A stretch of 64,000 bases of DNA from CAVORB01 sp964395315 (GCA_964395315.1 CAYNBI010000006.1:1-64000); one strand, 5' to 3'. Shown: positions 33,301-42,468, counted from the first letter of the stretch. Notes: generated by a model from the sequence alone, not told the origin. Numbers and translations: made by a program.

Positions 33301-35064
33301 ATGCGCTGGCTTAAGACCACCGGCTTCTTGATGTTCGCCTTACTGGCATCGGCCCAGAGTCAGGCTCAGGGTTTTAGCATCCCCTTTTTTCCGTTCTTTG
33401 GCTCGTCCGATCGGGGAAACCAGCCGCCGCAAGGTCCACCGCCTTGGCAGTTCAGACCCCAGGATCCAAACAACGCCCGCGGTGTCCCCCCGAGCTATCA
33501 GCCCCCGGGGGCACCAGGCCGGGGACAGATGCCCGGGCAACCGCAGGGATTCCAACCCGGACCCGGCTACCAGCCCGGCGGCGGTTACCAACCGGGCTGG
33601 CCCGGCCAATACGGGTCGCCTTACGCGCAACAGCAGGGCCAGCACGCCAGCCGCCCGCCGCGCCTGGAGATCGAGGTCTCCGATCAGCAGCCGTACGTGC
33701 AAGAGAACGTCCTGATCAAGCTGCGGGTGGTCAGCGACCGCAACCTGGACACCGCAACCCCCGAGTTCGCCACCAGCAACGACGCCCTGCTGCAGAAGCT
33801 GGAGGGACCGAACGCCCGCTCGCGCACGGGCAGCGACGGCCAGCGCGAGATCGTCAACGAGTTCGTCTATACGCTGACGCCCCTGCGCGCGGGTGACTTG
33901 GAGCTACCGAGCCTGACCGTTGTCGGCAATGTATCGGGCAATGGTTACGGCTATGGCAGCCCGGGCGGCAACCGCTTCGAGGCCACCAGCCACGATCCGG
34001 TGCTGCTGCAAGTGCGTCCGGCAATGGCCTCGGTGCGGCCTTGGCTGCCGCTGAAGGACCTGACCCTGAACGCCACCCTGGACGGCGGGGACGAGGTCGA
34101 GGAGGGCCAGCCCGTCACTCTGGTGCTCGAGCTGACGGCCACCGGCGCGACCGGCAGCCAGCTCCCCAGTCTGGAGCCCATGCTGCGCAACGCCGACTTC
34201 CGGGTCTACCGCGAGCAGACCCTGACCGAAGGCAAACTGTCCGCCGACGGACGCCGTCTGGAGGGAAAACGCACCGAGTACTTCACTCTGGTGCCGCGCT
34301 CGGGCGGCAAGCTGCGGTTGCCCGAGATCCGGCTCGCGTGGTGGAACGTGACCAGCGGCACCAAGGAGTACGCGGGCCTTCCTATCCGCACCCTCAAGGT
34401 CGAGGGGGAGAGCGGACCCTTCGGGATGTCGCTGTCCGCCGACAGCGCGGGCGGCGGCGGGGTGAGTTGGTTCTGGCTGCCTCTGGTCGGCCTGATCCTG
34501 TTGCTGCTCGGATATTGGGGCGGTGTCTGGTACAAGGGCCGGGTGCCGGCGCAGATAGACGCGAGTCCACTCTCGCAACGCCTGCGTTCGCGCCTGCGCA
34601 GCACCAAGCAAGCCACTGCCGCGACGATCGCGGACCTCAGCCGCCGTCTCAATCCCGCGCCGCTTCTCGGCGGAATCAAGCCGCGCCTGATCCGCGCCCT
34701 GCCGCCCTCGTCCCAGTTCCTCATGTGCGTTGGTGCCGCTGACCGGGAAAACGAACCCGCCGCCTGGGCGGATCGCTTCCAGGAGACGACTTGCCGTCAC
34801 CTAAACTTTGACGGCCAGACACCGCTGCCTGGCGTGACCGGGCGAATCCTGGCCCTGCGGCCGGGGGCGGACCCGGAGCAGGTACAGCGCCTGATGAAGC
34901 AGCTGGATGCCGCCCTCTACGGCAAGCAGGACATCGACTTCCGGCGCTGGAAGAAGCAGTTCCGTCAGCAGGTGGGGCGCAGCCGAGGGCTACGTCTGGG
35001 CAAGTCGAAACCCATGTTCCGCCGACCGTTGCTGCCCGCGCTCAACCCCCAATCCACGCGCTGA
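33301..35064 (+). CDS. batD: BatD-family membrane protein
   Basis: A 587-residue protein. Signal peptide (FLMFALLASAQSQAQ); then about 95 residues rich in Pro, Gly, Gln and Tyr (PGPGYQPGGGYQPGW), which is unusual for the family. BatD beta domains begin at PRLEIEVSDQQPYVQENVLI. One membrane helix lies near residues 390-410 (FWLPLVGLILLLLGYWGGVW), followed by a cytoplasmic domain. BatD closes the operon and is thought to present beta-sandwich domains to the periplasm. The Pro/Gly-rich linker may tether these to the wall (inference). Confidence 0.9.
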   Translation: MRWLKTTGFLMFALLASAQSQAQGFSIPFFPFFGSSDRGNQPPQGPPPWQFRPQDPNNARGVPPSYQPPGAPGRGQMPGQPQGFQPGPGYQPGGGYQPGWPGQYGSPYAQQQGQHASRPPRLEIEVSDQQPYVQENVLIKLRVVSDRNLDTATPEFATSNDALLQKLEGPNARSRTGSDGQREIVNEFVYTLTPLRAGDLELPSLTVVGNVSGNGYGYGSPGGNRFEATSHDPVLLQVRPAMASVRPWLPLKDLTLNATLDGGDEVEEGQPVTLVLELTATGATGSQLPSLEPMLRNADFRVYREQTLTEGKLSADGRRLEGKRTEYFTLVPRSGGKLRLPEIRLAWWNVTSGTKEYAGLPIRTLKVEGESGPFGMSLSADSAGGGGVSWFWLPLVGLILLLLGYWGGVWYKGRVPAQIDASPLSQRLRSRLRSTKQATAATIADLSRRLNPAPLLGGIKPRLIRALPPSSQFLMCVGAADRENEPAAWADRFQETTCRHLNFDGQTPLPGVTGRILALRPGADPEQVQRLMKQLDAALYGKQDIDFRRWKKQFRQQVGRSRGLRLGKSKPMFRRPLLPALNPQSTR

Positions 35065-35125
35065 GGCCGTCGCGGGAAGAGGCGCACCGCGACTGGTTGC
35101 CTTCCGCGGCCCGACGGCTTCTGCG

Positions 35126-35548
35126 TCAACCGTTGCGCTGGCTATACTCGGACTTCGAGCCGGTGAGGTCCCACGCGAAGGTGCAGTCCAGATGGGACAG
35201 TACCGAGACCATCCCGCTCTCGCCCTCCTCCACCATGATGGCGATCGGCGCCTTACGCCCGAACTGCCGGTTGCCACGCTTCACCCACAGATCCCGCATC
35301 TCGGGATTGCGCGGGAAATAGGTATGCAGGGCCTCTTCGATGCGCATCAGGTAGGCGACGCGCCGGTTCACGTTCGGCTCGTCCGGGAACGGCTCCTCGT
35401 CGCGAAAGCGGGCTATCGCCCGAATCTTCACCGAGTCGGGAAGGCAGAGGATGGCGGCGATGTCCCGCGCCGATAGGTTCCAGCCTTCCAGTAGGCTCAT
35501 GGTCCGTCTGGTCAGCAGGAGACGTTCGTCCATTGTCAGTTCAGTCAT
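35126..35548 (-). CDS. Xre/MbcA/ParS-like antitoxin-type protein, without toxin
   Basis: 140 residues. The N-terminus resembles an Xre-like helix bundle (LEGWNLSARDIAAILCLPDS). The C-terminus resembles the MbcA/ParS/Xre toxin-binding domain: LMRIEEALHTYFPRNPEMRD, then a W-V-x-R-x-N-x-x-F-G-x-x-P pattern like the family's W-x-x-x-x-N-xx-F-x-G-xx-P. Such proteins normally pair with RES-domain toxins; none is adjacent (batD converges, spoT lies upstream). It may be a solitary regulator. The start could also be 5 codons later (MDERLLL). Confidence 0.6.
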   Translation of the reverse strand: MTELTMDERLLLTRRTMSLLEGWNLSARDIAAILCLPDSVKIRAIARFRDEEPFPDEPNVNRRVAYLMRIEEALHTYFPRNPEMRDLWVKRGNRQFGRKAPIAIMVEEGESGMVSVLSHLDCTFAWDLTGSKSEYSQRNG

Positions 35549-35642
35549 GTGCGGTACCGCTTGAGATGAGTCTTTCGGGGCCTGCCAAGCTTGCAGGCAA
35601 CTTCTGGGAAACTGAGGCCGGCGCCCGGAATTGCAACCGCGC

Positions 35643-37820
35643 TCAACGCCCGATGCGACTGATCCGCACGACCAGCGGGATCTGTCGCAGGCGACGCATG
35701 ATACGCGCCAGGTGGCGCCGCCCACGGACCGAGATGAGAAAGTCGAGCGTGCTCGTCAAGCCGTCCTTGTCCCGCGACTGCACATTTTCGATGTTGGAGC
35801 CCTGTTCCGCGATCGCCGCCGCCACCGTGGCCAGCGCGCCGCGCCGGTTCCCCACCTCGACCCGGATTTCCGTGGAGAAATCGGCGTTGCCGTCGCTGGC
35901 CCAGTCGACGTCCAGCCACTTGTCCCTCTGACTGTGGAAGTTGCCCAGATTGCGGCACTCCTGCCGGTGCACCACGATGCCCTTGCCAGGGCTGAACAGA
36001 CCTCCGATGTCGTCACCCGGAATCGGCCGGCAGCAGCGGGCATAGGTGACCACCATTCCCTCGGTGCCCCTGATGGAGAACCGGTGGTGATGCTCGTCCT
36101 CGCGGCCGCCCTCCGCGCCCGCGCCTTCTTCCGATAGCAGCCGGCGCGCCACCAGCGCCGGCATGCGGTTGCCGAGCCCGACATCCGCCAACAGAGCCCC
36201 GAGACCGTCGAGCCTCGCCTCCGCCAGATACGACGTCAGCCTCTCCGGTGCCAGGCGGTCCAGGTCGAGGCCGAAGTCGCTCAGCTCCGCATCCAACAAG
36301 CGCCGGCCGAGGGCCTCCGCCTCCTTGCGCTGGAGATTCTTGAGATAGGAGCGCACGTTCGCGCGCGCCTTGCCGGTGACCACGAAGTTCAGCCAGGCGG
36401 CGTTCGGCACGGCCCCCGGCGCGTTGATGATCTCCACCGTCTGGCCGCTGTGGAGAACCGTGCGCAGCGGCGCCAGGCGGCGCTCAATACGGGCCGCGAC
36501 GCAGGTGTTGCCGACGTCCGAGTGGATGGCGTAGGCGAAGTCCACCACCGTCGCACCCCTCGGCAGCACCATGATCTGGCCGCGGGGCGTGAAGACATAG
36601 ACCTCGTCGGGGAACAGATCGACCTTGACGTGCTCCAGAAACTCGACCGAGTCCCCCGCGCCGCGCTGCATCTCCAACAGGTTCTGCAGCCAGTCCGCGG
36701 CCAGGGCTTGCGGGTTGCCGTCGTCATCGGTCCCCGACTTGTACATCCAATGGGCGGCGATTCCCGCCTCGGCGACGCGGTGCATGTCCTCGGTGCGGAC
36801 CTGAATCTCGATCGGGAGCCCCTGAGGACCGACCAGGACGGTGTGCAAAGACTGATACCCGTTTGACTTCGGGATGGCGATGTAGTCCTTGAAGCGACCG
36901 GGGAGGGGCTTGTAGAGATTGTGCACCTGGCCGAGGACGCGATAGCAGGTATCCACCCGATCGACAATCGCGCGGAACGCGAACACGTCGACCACCTCGG
37001 TGAACGAGCGCTTCTTGTCGCGCATCTTACGGTATATGCCGTAGAGGTGCTTCTGGCGTCCCACCACCTGACCGTCGATCCCCTCTTGGCGCAGGCGTTG
37101 ACGCAGTGCGTGCTCCACCGTCGCGACCAGCTCGGAGCGGGCCCCGCGGGCGCGTTTAAGCGCGCGCTCCAGAATCGCGTGCCGCCAGGGCCAGTAATGG
37201 CTGAAGCCGAGCTCCTCGAGCTCCAGACGCAGGCCATAGATCCCAAGGCGATTGGCGATCGGAGCGTAGATCTCGAGCGTCTCCCGCGACACGCGCCGGC
37301 ACTTCTCCGGGGCCATGACCCCGAGGGTGCGCATGTTATGGAGCCGGTCGGCGAGCTTGATCAGGATGACCCGGATGTCCTTGGTCATGGCCAGCAGCAT
37401 CTTGCGGAGGCTGGCGGCCTGGGCCTCGGCGCGCGACTTGAAATCGATCTGCGTAAGCTTGCTTACCCCGTCGACCAGCTCGGCGATCTCCTGATCGAAC
37501 GCGAGCGCGAGCTGCTCCTTGGCCGTGGGAGTATCCTCGATGACGTCGTGCAGCAGCGCCGCCATGAGGCACTTGTGGTCCATCCGCATCTCGGCCAGGA
37601 TGCGGGCCACCGCGATGGGATGGTAAATGTAGGGCTCGCCAGACTTGCGCCGCTGGCCCTCGTGGGCCTCGGCACCGAAAATATAGGCGCGGTAGACCTC
37701 GCGGATCTGGTCGTCGCTGAGATAGGACTCGAGAAAGGCGCAGAGGTCGCTGATCAGGTAGCGAGGCAGGTCCGCCGCGTCGGATGCCAGGGCCGGGAAT
37801 ACGGATGCGGGTGTGGACAC
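35643..37820 (-). CDS. spoT: Bifunctional (p)ppGpp synthetase/hydrolase
   Basis: Makes and degrades the alarmone (p)ppGpp. The HD hydrolase domain is intact (ALLHDVIEDTPTAKEQLA), as is the synthetase domain (FAFRAIVDRVDTCYRVLGQV, RFKDYIAIPKSNGYQSLHTV, EIQVRTEDMHRVAEAGIAAH). TGS (VYVFTPRGQIMVLPRGATVV) and a C-terminal ACT domain follow. The RFKD sequence is that of SpoT-type rather than RelA-type enzymes. 725 residues, starting at GTG 37820. The order yicC-gmk-rpoZ-spoT is the usual one. Confidence 0.96.
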   Translation of the reverse strand: MSTPASVFPALASDAADLPRYLISDLCAFLESYLSDDQIREVYRAYIFGAEAHEGQRRKSGEPYIYHPIAVARILAEMRMDHKCLMAALLHDVIEDTPTAKEQLALAFDQEIAELVDGVSKLTQIDFKSRAEAQAASLRKMLLAMTKDIRVILIKLADRLHNMRTLGVMAPEKCRRVSRETLEIYAPIANRLGIYGLRLELEELGFSHYWPWRHAILERALKRARGARSELVATVEHALRQRLRQEGIDGQVVGRQKHLYGIYRKMRDKKRSFTEVVDVFAFRAIVDRVDTCYRVLGQVHNLYKPLPGRFKDYIAIPKSNGYQSLHTVLVGPQGLPIEIQVRTEDMHRVAEAGIAAHWMYKSGTDDDGNPQALAADWLQNLLEMQRGAGDSVEFLEHVKVDLFPDEVYVFTPRGQIMVLPRGATVVDFAYAIHSDVGNTCVAARIERRLAPLRTVLHSGQTVEIINAPGAVPNAAWLNFVVTGKARANVRSYLKNLQRKEAEALGRRLLDAELSDFGLDLDRLAPERLTSYLAEARLDGLGALLADVGLGNRMPALVARRLLSEEGAGAEGGREDEHHHRFSIRGTEGMVVTYARCCRPIPGDDIGGLFSPGKGIVVHRQECRNLGNFHSQRDKWLDVDWASDGNADFSTEIRVEVGNRRGALATVAAAIAEQGSNIENVQSRDKDGLTSTLDFLISVRGRRHLARIMRRLRQIPLVVRISRIGR

Positions 37821-37897
37821 GCCAAGTTCCCTCAGGGCGGCCGCGTCCGCCCGTCCGGCGTACTCTCCCGGGGAGAGCCTCTCAGCATTGGCGGCAC

Positions 37898-38185
37898 CTA
37901 GTCAAGGGAGTCCGCGCGCAGGTCCGCTGCCAGCTCCTCTGCCAATGCCTGCTCCAGCGCCTTGGTCGCATCTTCCTCTTCCACCACCTGCTCCTCGAGC
38001 ACCTCGTCGCTGAGGACACCGGCTGCAACCTCTCGCAAGGCCATGACCGTGGGTTTGTCATTCTGCCAGGGCAGCAAGGGCTCCACGCCTCCCGCCAGCT
38101 GCCGCGCCCGCCGCGTGGCGAGCAGGACGAGGTCGAAACGATTGTCCACATGATCGAGGCAGTCCTCGACGGTAATTCGTGCCAT
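37898..38185 (-). CDS. rpoZ: RNA polymerase omega subunit
   Basis: MARITVEDCLDHVDNRFDLV is the family start, followed by LATRRARQLAGG. The C-terminus is a long acidic tail rich in Glu and Ala, as in other gammaproteobacteria. 95 residues. Omega helps beta-prime fold and forms one ppGpp site on polymerase, which fits its place directly before spoT (77 bp). CTGGAG lies before the ATG. Confidence 0.96.
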   Translation of the reverse strand: MARITVEDCLDHVDNRFDLVLLATRRARQLAGGVEPLLPWQNDKPTVMALREVAAGVLSDEVLEEQVVEEEDATKALEQALAEELAADLRADSLD

Positions 38186-38338
38186 GTCGATTAACTCTCC
38201 AGGAAAAATCAGCGCGGCGATCGCAGTAGGGCGCGAGATGCCGCGGCGCGCGAAAAGCTGAACATCGGGTCAAGCCCATGCCCGCCATACCAACCGACAT
38301 GCGCTTGACCGCCCAACGGCCCCCGCCTAAAGAAAACG

Positions 38339-38357
38339 GCTAACTTTTTAGGTTAGC
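38339..38357 (-). terminator. Probable terminator after gmk
   Basis: On the minus strand GCTAAC-N7-GTTAGC forms a 6-bp stem followed by CGTTTTCTTT. It lies 68 bp after the gmk stop and before rpoZ, so rpoZ probably has its own promoter or receives read-through. The stem is weak for so GC-rich a genome. Confidence 0.5.
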
Positions 38358-38424
38358 AGAAGTCCCCTGGACCCGCGAGCCGGAACAACCGGATTTCCGG
38401 GAATCGCAGTCGCCACTACTCAGC

Positions 38425-39066
38425 CTACCCGCCATCTGCGAGCAGGCGAGGCAATGCCTCGGCGAGCCGCTCCTCGGCCCGCGCGCGCCGCAGACGCTCG
38501 GCGCGGACCACGCTGGATAGATCGTCCAGGGCGACGTCGAAGACATCGTTCACCACCAAGTAGTCGTACTCCCCGTAATGCGCCATCTCCTCCCGCGCCT
38601 TGGCCATACGACCGGCGATGACCTGATCGTCGTCCTGACCGCGACCGCGCAGCCGGGATTCCAGTACCGAGGCCGAGGGCGGCAAGATGAACAGGGAGAC
38701 GGCGGCCGGGATGCGCGCCCTCACCTGACGGGCACCCTGCCAGTCGATTTCGAGGACAAGATCCCGGCCCGCGGCCAGGTCCGCCCGCACGCTCGACTCG
38801 GCAGTTCCGTAGTGATTGCCGAAGACCTCGGCATGCTCCAGGAAGGCCGACTCCTTTGCCATCTCGAGAAACCTGCGCTTCTCGACGAAATGGTAGTGCA
38901 CCCCGTCGACTTCACCAGCCCTGGGGTGGCGCGTGGTGTAAGAGACGGCCAAACCCAAGCCTGGGTCACGCTCCAGCAGCGCCTTGACCAGGCTGGTCTT
39001 GCCCGCACCGGAAGGCGCGGAGACGATGAGCAGGATGCCCCCGCCCGTATGCAGGTTAGGTCTCAT
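38425..39066 (-). CDS. gmk: Guanylate kinase
   Basis: Phosphorylates GMP to GDP. P-loop SAPSGAGKTSLVKALLE at about residues 14-30, then SYTTRHPRAGEVDGVHYHFV (GMP-binding) and LEIDWQGARQVR. 213 residues. Its ATG overlaps the yicC stop (ATGA). Confidence 0.97.
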   Translation of the reverse strand: MRPNLHTGGGILLIVSAPSGAGKTSLVKALLERDPGLGLAVSYTTRHPRAGEVDGVHYHFVEKRRFLEMAKESAFLEHAEVFGNHYGTAESSVRADLAAGRDLVLEIDWQGARQVRARIPAAVSLFILPPSASVLESRLRGRGQDDDQVIAGRMAKAREEMAHYGEYDYLVVNDVFDVALDDLSSVVRAERLRRARAEERLAEALPRLLADGG

Positions 39067-39929
39067 TCGATGTTTTGCACCTGCTCACGCATCTGCTCGA
39101 TCAGGACCTTCATCTCCACCGCCAGGCGCGTGACCTGAACGTCCGAGGACTTGGATCCCAGGGTGTTCGCCTCCCGATTGAGCTCCTGCATCAGGAAATC
39201 CAACCGGCGCCCCACGGGCTCGCGGCTTTCGAGCACGGACAGCACCTCGCGAACGTGGGCCTGCATGCGGTCCATCTCCTCGTCCACGTCCAAGCGCTGC
39301 GCCAACAACGCCAACTCCTGCTCCAATCGATTGGGGTCCAACTCGGTGCGTACCTCCTCGAGCCGGCCGAGGATGCGCTGGCGGACCTCCACCATCACCT
39401 GGGGCATGCGCGCGCTGACCTCCGTCACGGAGGCGGCGAGGCGCTGACAGCGATCCCGGATCATCTCCGCCAGACGCTCCCCCTCGCGCTCCCGGGTTGC
39501 GATCAGGGTCGCGAGCGCCGTATCGAGGAGATCAAGGGCCCGTTGTCCCAGGGCGCCAAGGTCGCGTTCCTCTTCCTGCAGGACGCCTGGCCAGCGCAGA
39601 AGATCGAAGGGATCCGGCTGCCCCGCGCGCCCCACCATCGCCGCCACTTCCTCGCCAGCGGCGAGAATCTGCTCCAGATAGCGCCGATTGATGGATAGCC
39701 TGCCCGCGCCCCCGCTCGTCGGCGCATAGCGCAGGGTGCAGTCGAGCTTGCCGCGGCCAAGGCGCGCGGCCAACCGCTCGCGCACGGCGGACTCCAGGGA
39801 TCGCAGCTCCTCCGGAAGGCGCACGAATGCCTCGAGAAAGCGGTGGTTGACCGAACGCAGTTCCCAGGTCAACTCCTCCTCATCGCCCTGCCGGGACTCA
39901 CGGGCGAAGGCGGTCATGCTCTTGGTCAT
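39063..39929 (-). CDS. yicC: YicC family endoribonuclease
   Basis: 288 residues. Starts MTKSMTAFARESRQGD and contains LRSVNHRFLEAFVRLPEELR and the C-terminal DUF1732 part (GRRLDFLMQELNREANTLGS). YicC proteins are now described as endoribonucleases that act on small RNAs. The ATG at 39929 matches the family start; another at 39941 adds four residues. Coupled to gmk. Confidence 0.94.
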   Translation of the reverse strand: MTKSMTAFARESRQGDEEELTWELRSVNHRFLEAFVRLPEELRSLESAVRERLAARLGRGKLDCTLRYAPTSGGAGRLSINRRYLEQILAAGEEVAAMVGRAGQPDPFDLLRWPGVLQEEERDLGALGQRALDLLDTALATLIATREREGERLAEMIRDRCQRLAASVTEVSARMPQVMVEVRQRILGRLEEVRTELDPNRLEQELALLAQRLDVDEEMDRMQAHVREVLSVLESREPVGRRLDFLMQELNREANTLGSKSSDVQVTRLAVEMKVLIEQMREQVQNIE

Positions 39930-40017
39930 CAAATTTCCCATCTAAGGCGTGGAGAGGGCGAATTGCGAGGCGCTTCTCACGACAGCTCCCGGCGTCCGGG
40001 TATCATACTCCACGCTT

Positions 40018-40989
40018 ATGTTTCCAGCCCCCGCAAGAGACCCCGCACCCATGGCCAGCGGCCGCGACACCTTACCCGTCGGGACCGTGATCGACCACTA
40101 CCGCATTACCCGGGCGCTGAGCAAGGGCGGATTCAGCCTGATCTACCTGGCGGTAGAGGAGGAAACCGGTGACGAGGTAGTGATCAAGGAGTACATCCCC
40201 AAGAAGCTCGCGCGTCGCGATTCCTCGCTGCGGCTCGTCCCGGTGGACGACAAGCAGGCCGAGCGGGTGTTCCGCGGCCGCAAACTGTTCTTCCAAGAGG
40301 CCAAGGCGCTGGCCTCGCTGCAACATCCAAATATCGTGCGCGTGCTAGGCTTTTTTCTCGCCAACAATACCGCCTATCTGGTCATGCAGTACGAGCGTGG
40401 CAAAAACCTCGGCAGCTATGTGCACGAGCGCAAGGGCGGACTGAGCACTGCATTCGTCTTTCAGGTGTTTCTGCCCGTTCTCGACGCCCTGACGCTGGTT
40501 CATTCCCGCGATCTGCTGCACCTCGACGTCAAGCCGGGAAACATCCACCTGCGCCACGGAAACGATCCCTTGCTGCTCGACTTCGGGGCCGTCCACGCCC
40601 TGTCCCATGGCCATACGCCGAGAGGACAGGTGATTACGGCCGGTTACTCGCCCGTGGAGCAGTATTACCGCAGCGGCCAAATCGGCCCCTGGACCGACGT
40701 CTACGCCGTGGGCGCGAGCATTCGCACCTGCATTGAGGGCAAGACGCCGCCAGCGTCCATCGACCGGCGCACGAAGGACACGCTGATACCCGCCAAGCGC
40801 CAGTTCCGCGACCGCTACCCCGCGTTCTTGCTCGAGGCCATCGATTGGGCGATGGAGATGGACCCGACACGTCGCCCCCACGACGCGGGTGAACTGCTCA
40901 ACGAACTGCGAAAACATGTGGCTGACGTGCCTTCGAGCCGCTTCTCGGAATTCTCACAATTCGATTCGCAGTCGGCCTTCACCCACTGA
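40018..40989 (+). CDS. Serine/threonine protein kinase (Hanks type)
   Basis: A 323-residue kinase without a membrane helix or extra sensor domain. The glycine loop is shortened (LSKGGFSLIYLA); the ATP lysine is in VVIKEYIPKK. The catalytic loop reads HLDVKPGNIHL, so the usual HRD arginine is Leu, while the catalytic Asp, Lys and Asn stay. The magnesium loop is LLDFGAVH and an APE-like SPVEQYYR follows. Loss of the HRD Arg suggests activity independent of activation-loop phosphorylation. Starts at 40018 or 40051 (MASGRDTLPVG). It lies between yicC (divergent) and rph; no phosphatase gene is adjacent. Confidence 0.9.
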   Translation: MFPAPARDPAPMASGRDTLPVGTVIDHYRITRALSKGGFSLIYLAVEEETGDEVVIKEYIPKKLARRDSSLRLVPVDDKQAERVFRGRKLFFQEAKALASLQHPNIVRVLGFFLANNTAYLVMQYERGKNLGSYVHERKGGLSTAFVFQVFLPVLDALTLVHSRDLLHLDVKPGNIHLRHGNDPLLLDFGAVHALSHGHTPRGQVITAGYSPVEQYYRSGQIGPWTDVYAVGASIRTCIEGKTPPASIDRRTKDTLIPAKRQFRDRYPAFLLEAIDWAMEMDPTRRPHDAGELLNELRKHVADVPSSRFSEFSQFDSQSAFTH

Positions 40990-41051
40990 CGACCGAGCGC
41001 TGGCCGGCGGATTTGACGTCGCTTCCATCGACGCCGAAGATGTGCGCCCAC

Positions 41052-41082
41052 AGCAATCAACGACGAGCCGACATGCGACCAT
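41052..41082 (+). repeat. 31-bp leader repeat, copy 1 (rph)
   Basis: Identical at 27 of 31 positions to 43185-43215, just before proC. Begins AGCAATCAACGAC in both. Here the rph ATG falls inside the repeat; in the other copy the ATG of proC overlaps its end. Confidence 0.7.
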
Positions 41083-41789
41083 CCCTGCGCCGTCCAGATC
41101 AGATGCGCCCCCTACGCTTCGTCCGCGGCTTCACGCGCCATGCCGAGGGCTCCGTCCTCGTCGAGTTCGGCGACACCCGCGTCCTGTGCAACGCCACGGT
41201 GGAAGAGCGGGTGCCCCACTTTCTCAAAGGCCGCAAGAGCGGCTGGATCACCGCCGAGTACGGCATGCTCCCGCGCGCGACCGGCGAGCGCACCCCGCGC
41301 GAGGCGGCCCGCGGCAGGCAGGGCGGCAGGACACTGGAGATTCAGCGCCTGATCGGTCGCTCCCTGCGCGCCGCCGCCAACCTCATGCTGCTCGGGGAGC
41401 GTACCATCACCCTGGACTGCGACGTCATCCAGGCCGACGGCGGGACCCGAACGGCCTCGATCGCGGGCGCCTGGGTGGCGTTGCACGACGCGGTACAGGG
41501 TCTGATTCGACACGGTCAGGTGGAGAGCGATCCCTTGACCGCACAGATCGCCGCCGTGTCCGTGGGCATCCACCACGGCGAGCCGGTGCTGGACCTGGAC
41601 TACGCCGAGGACTCCAGCGCCGAAACCGACATGAACGTGGTCATGGACGCCAACGGACGCTTCGTGGAGGTCCAAGGGACCGCGGAGGGAAAGGCCTTCA
41701 GCCGCGCCGACATGGACGCCATGCTCGACCTGGCGGTGGCCGGCATCGGCGAAATACTCGCCGCCCAACGCGCCGCCCTGGCGCAATGA
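41073..41789 (+). CDS. rph: Ribonuclease PH
   Basis: Phosphate-dependent 3' exoribonuclease that trims tRNA precursors. HAEGSVLVEFGDTRVLCNAT, WITAEYGMLPRATGER, the RTLEIQRLIGRSLRAA phosphate site and NVVMDANGRFVEVQGTAEG are all present. 238 residues. The start MRPSLRRPDQMRPLRF matches the MRP-x7-RP N-terminus of the family. Confidence 0.97.
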   Translation: MRPSLRRPDQMRPLRFVRGFTRHAEGSVLVEFGDTRVLCNATVEERVPHFLKGRKSGWITAEYGMLPRATGERTPREAARGRQGGRTLEIQRLIGRSLRAAANLMLLGERTITLDCDVIQADGGTRTASIAGAWVALHDAVQGLIRHGQVESDPLTAQIAAVSVGIHHGEPVLDLDYAEDSSAETDMNVVMDANGRFVEVQGTAEGKAFSRADMDAMLDLAVAGIGEILAAQRAALAQ

Positions 41790-41845
41790 CGGCCTCTTGA
41801 CCGCGATCGCAACCGTGCGATGAAGTCCTGCGGAGAAACAACGCC

Positions 41846-42460
41846 ATGAGCGGAGCACACAAAGGCGAGTCGATCGTGCTCGCCAGCAATAATGCCGGCA
41901 AGGTGCGGGAGATCAACCAGTTGCTGCTCGACGAGCGCATACGGGTCATCCCGCAAGGGGAGCTGCAGGTGCCCGAGGCGGAGGAAACCGGGCTCAGCTT
42001 CGTGGAAAACGCCATCCTCAAGGCTCGCAATGCGGCGCAGCACAGCGGACTGGCCGCCATCGCCGACGACTCCGGGATCGAGGTGGACGCCCTGCGGGGA
42101 GCGCCCGGCATTTACTCCGCCCGTTACGCCGGTCAAGGGGCATCCGACGGAGAGAATCTGGAACGGTTGCTTGCCGACCTCGCGGACATCCCCGAGGCCG
42201 AACGCACCGCCCGCTTCCAATGCCTCATGGTCTACATGCGCCACGCCGCGGACCCCACCCCCCTGATCTGCCAAGGAACCTGGGAGGGGCGCGTGCTGTT
42301 CGCGCCCCGCGGCGAGAACGGCTTCGGCTACGATCCGGTTTTCTTCGTGCCGACCCACGACTGCAGCGCCGCCGAGCTCGACGCCAGCACCAAGAACAGC
42401 CTCAGTCACCGCGGGCAGGCGCTGGCCAAGCTGGTTCGCCACCTCCGCGGCGAGGCCTGA
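41846..42460 (+). CDS. rdgB: Non-canonical purine NTP pyrophosphatase (RdgB/HAM1)
   Basis: Hydrolyses dITP, dXTP and related nucleotides to keep them out of DNA. LASNNAGKVREINQLL, IADDSGIEVDALRGAPGIYS, GFGYDPVFFVP and SHRGQALAKL are the family's substrate and metal motifs. 204 residues. It follows rph by 56 bp. Confidence 0.96.
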   Translation: MSGAHKGESIVLASNNAGKVREINQLLLDERIRVIPQGELQVPEAEETGLSFVENAILKARNAAQHSGLAAIADDSGIEVDALRGAPGIYSARYAGQGASDGENLERLLADLADIPEAERTARFQCLMVYMRHAADPTPLICQGTWEGRVLFAPRGENGFGYDPVFFVPTHDCSAAELDASTKNSLSHRGQALAKLVRHLRGEA

Positions 42461-42468
42461 CGCGCGCC

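Noticed and set aside
35126..35548. RES-Xre toxin-antitoxin pair
   Set aside because: No RES-domain gene is found on either side; only the antitoxin-like protein is present.
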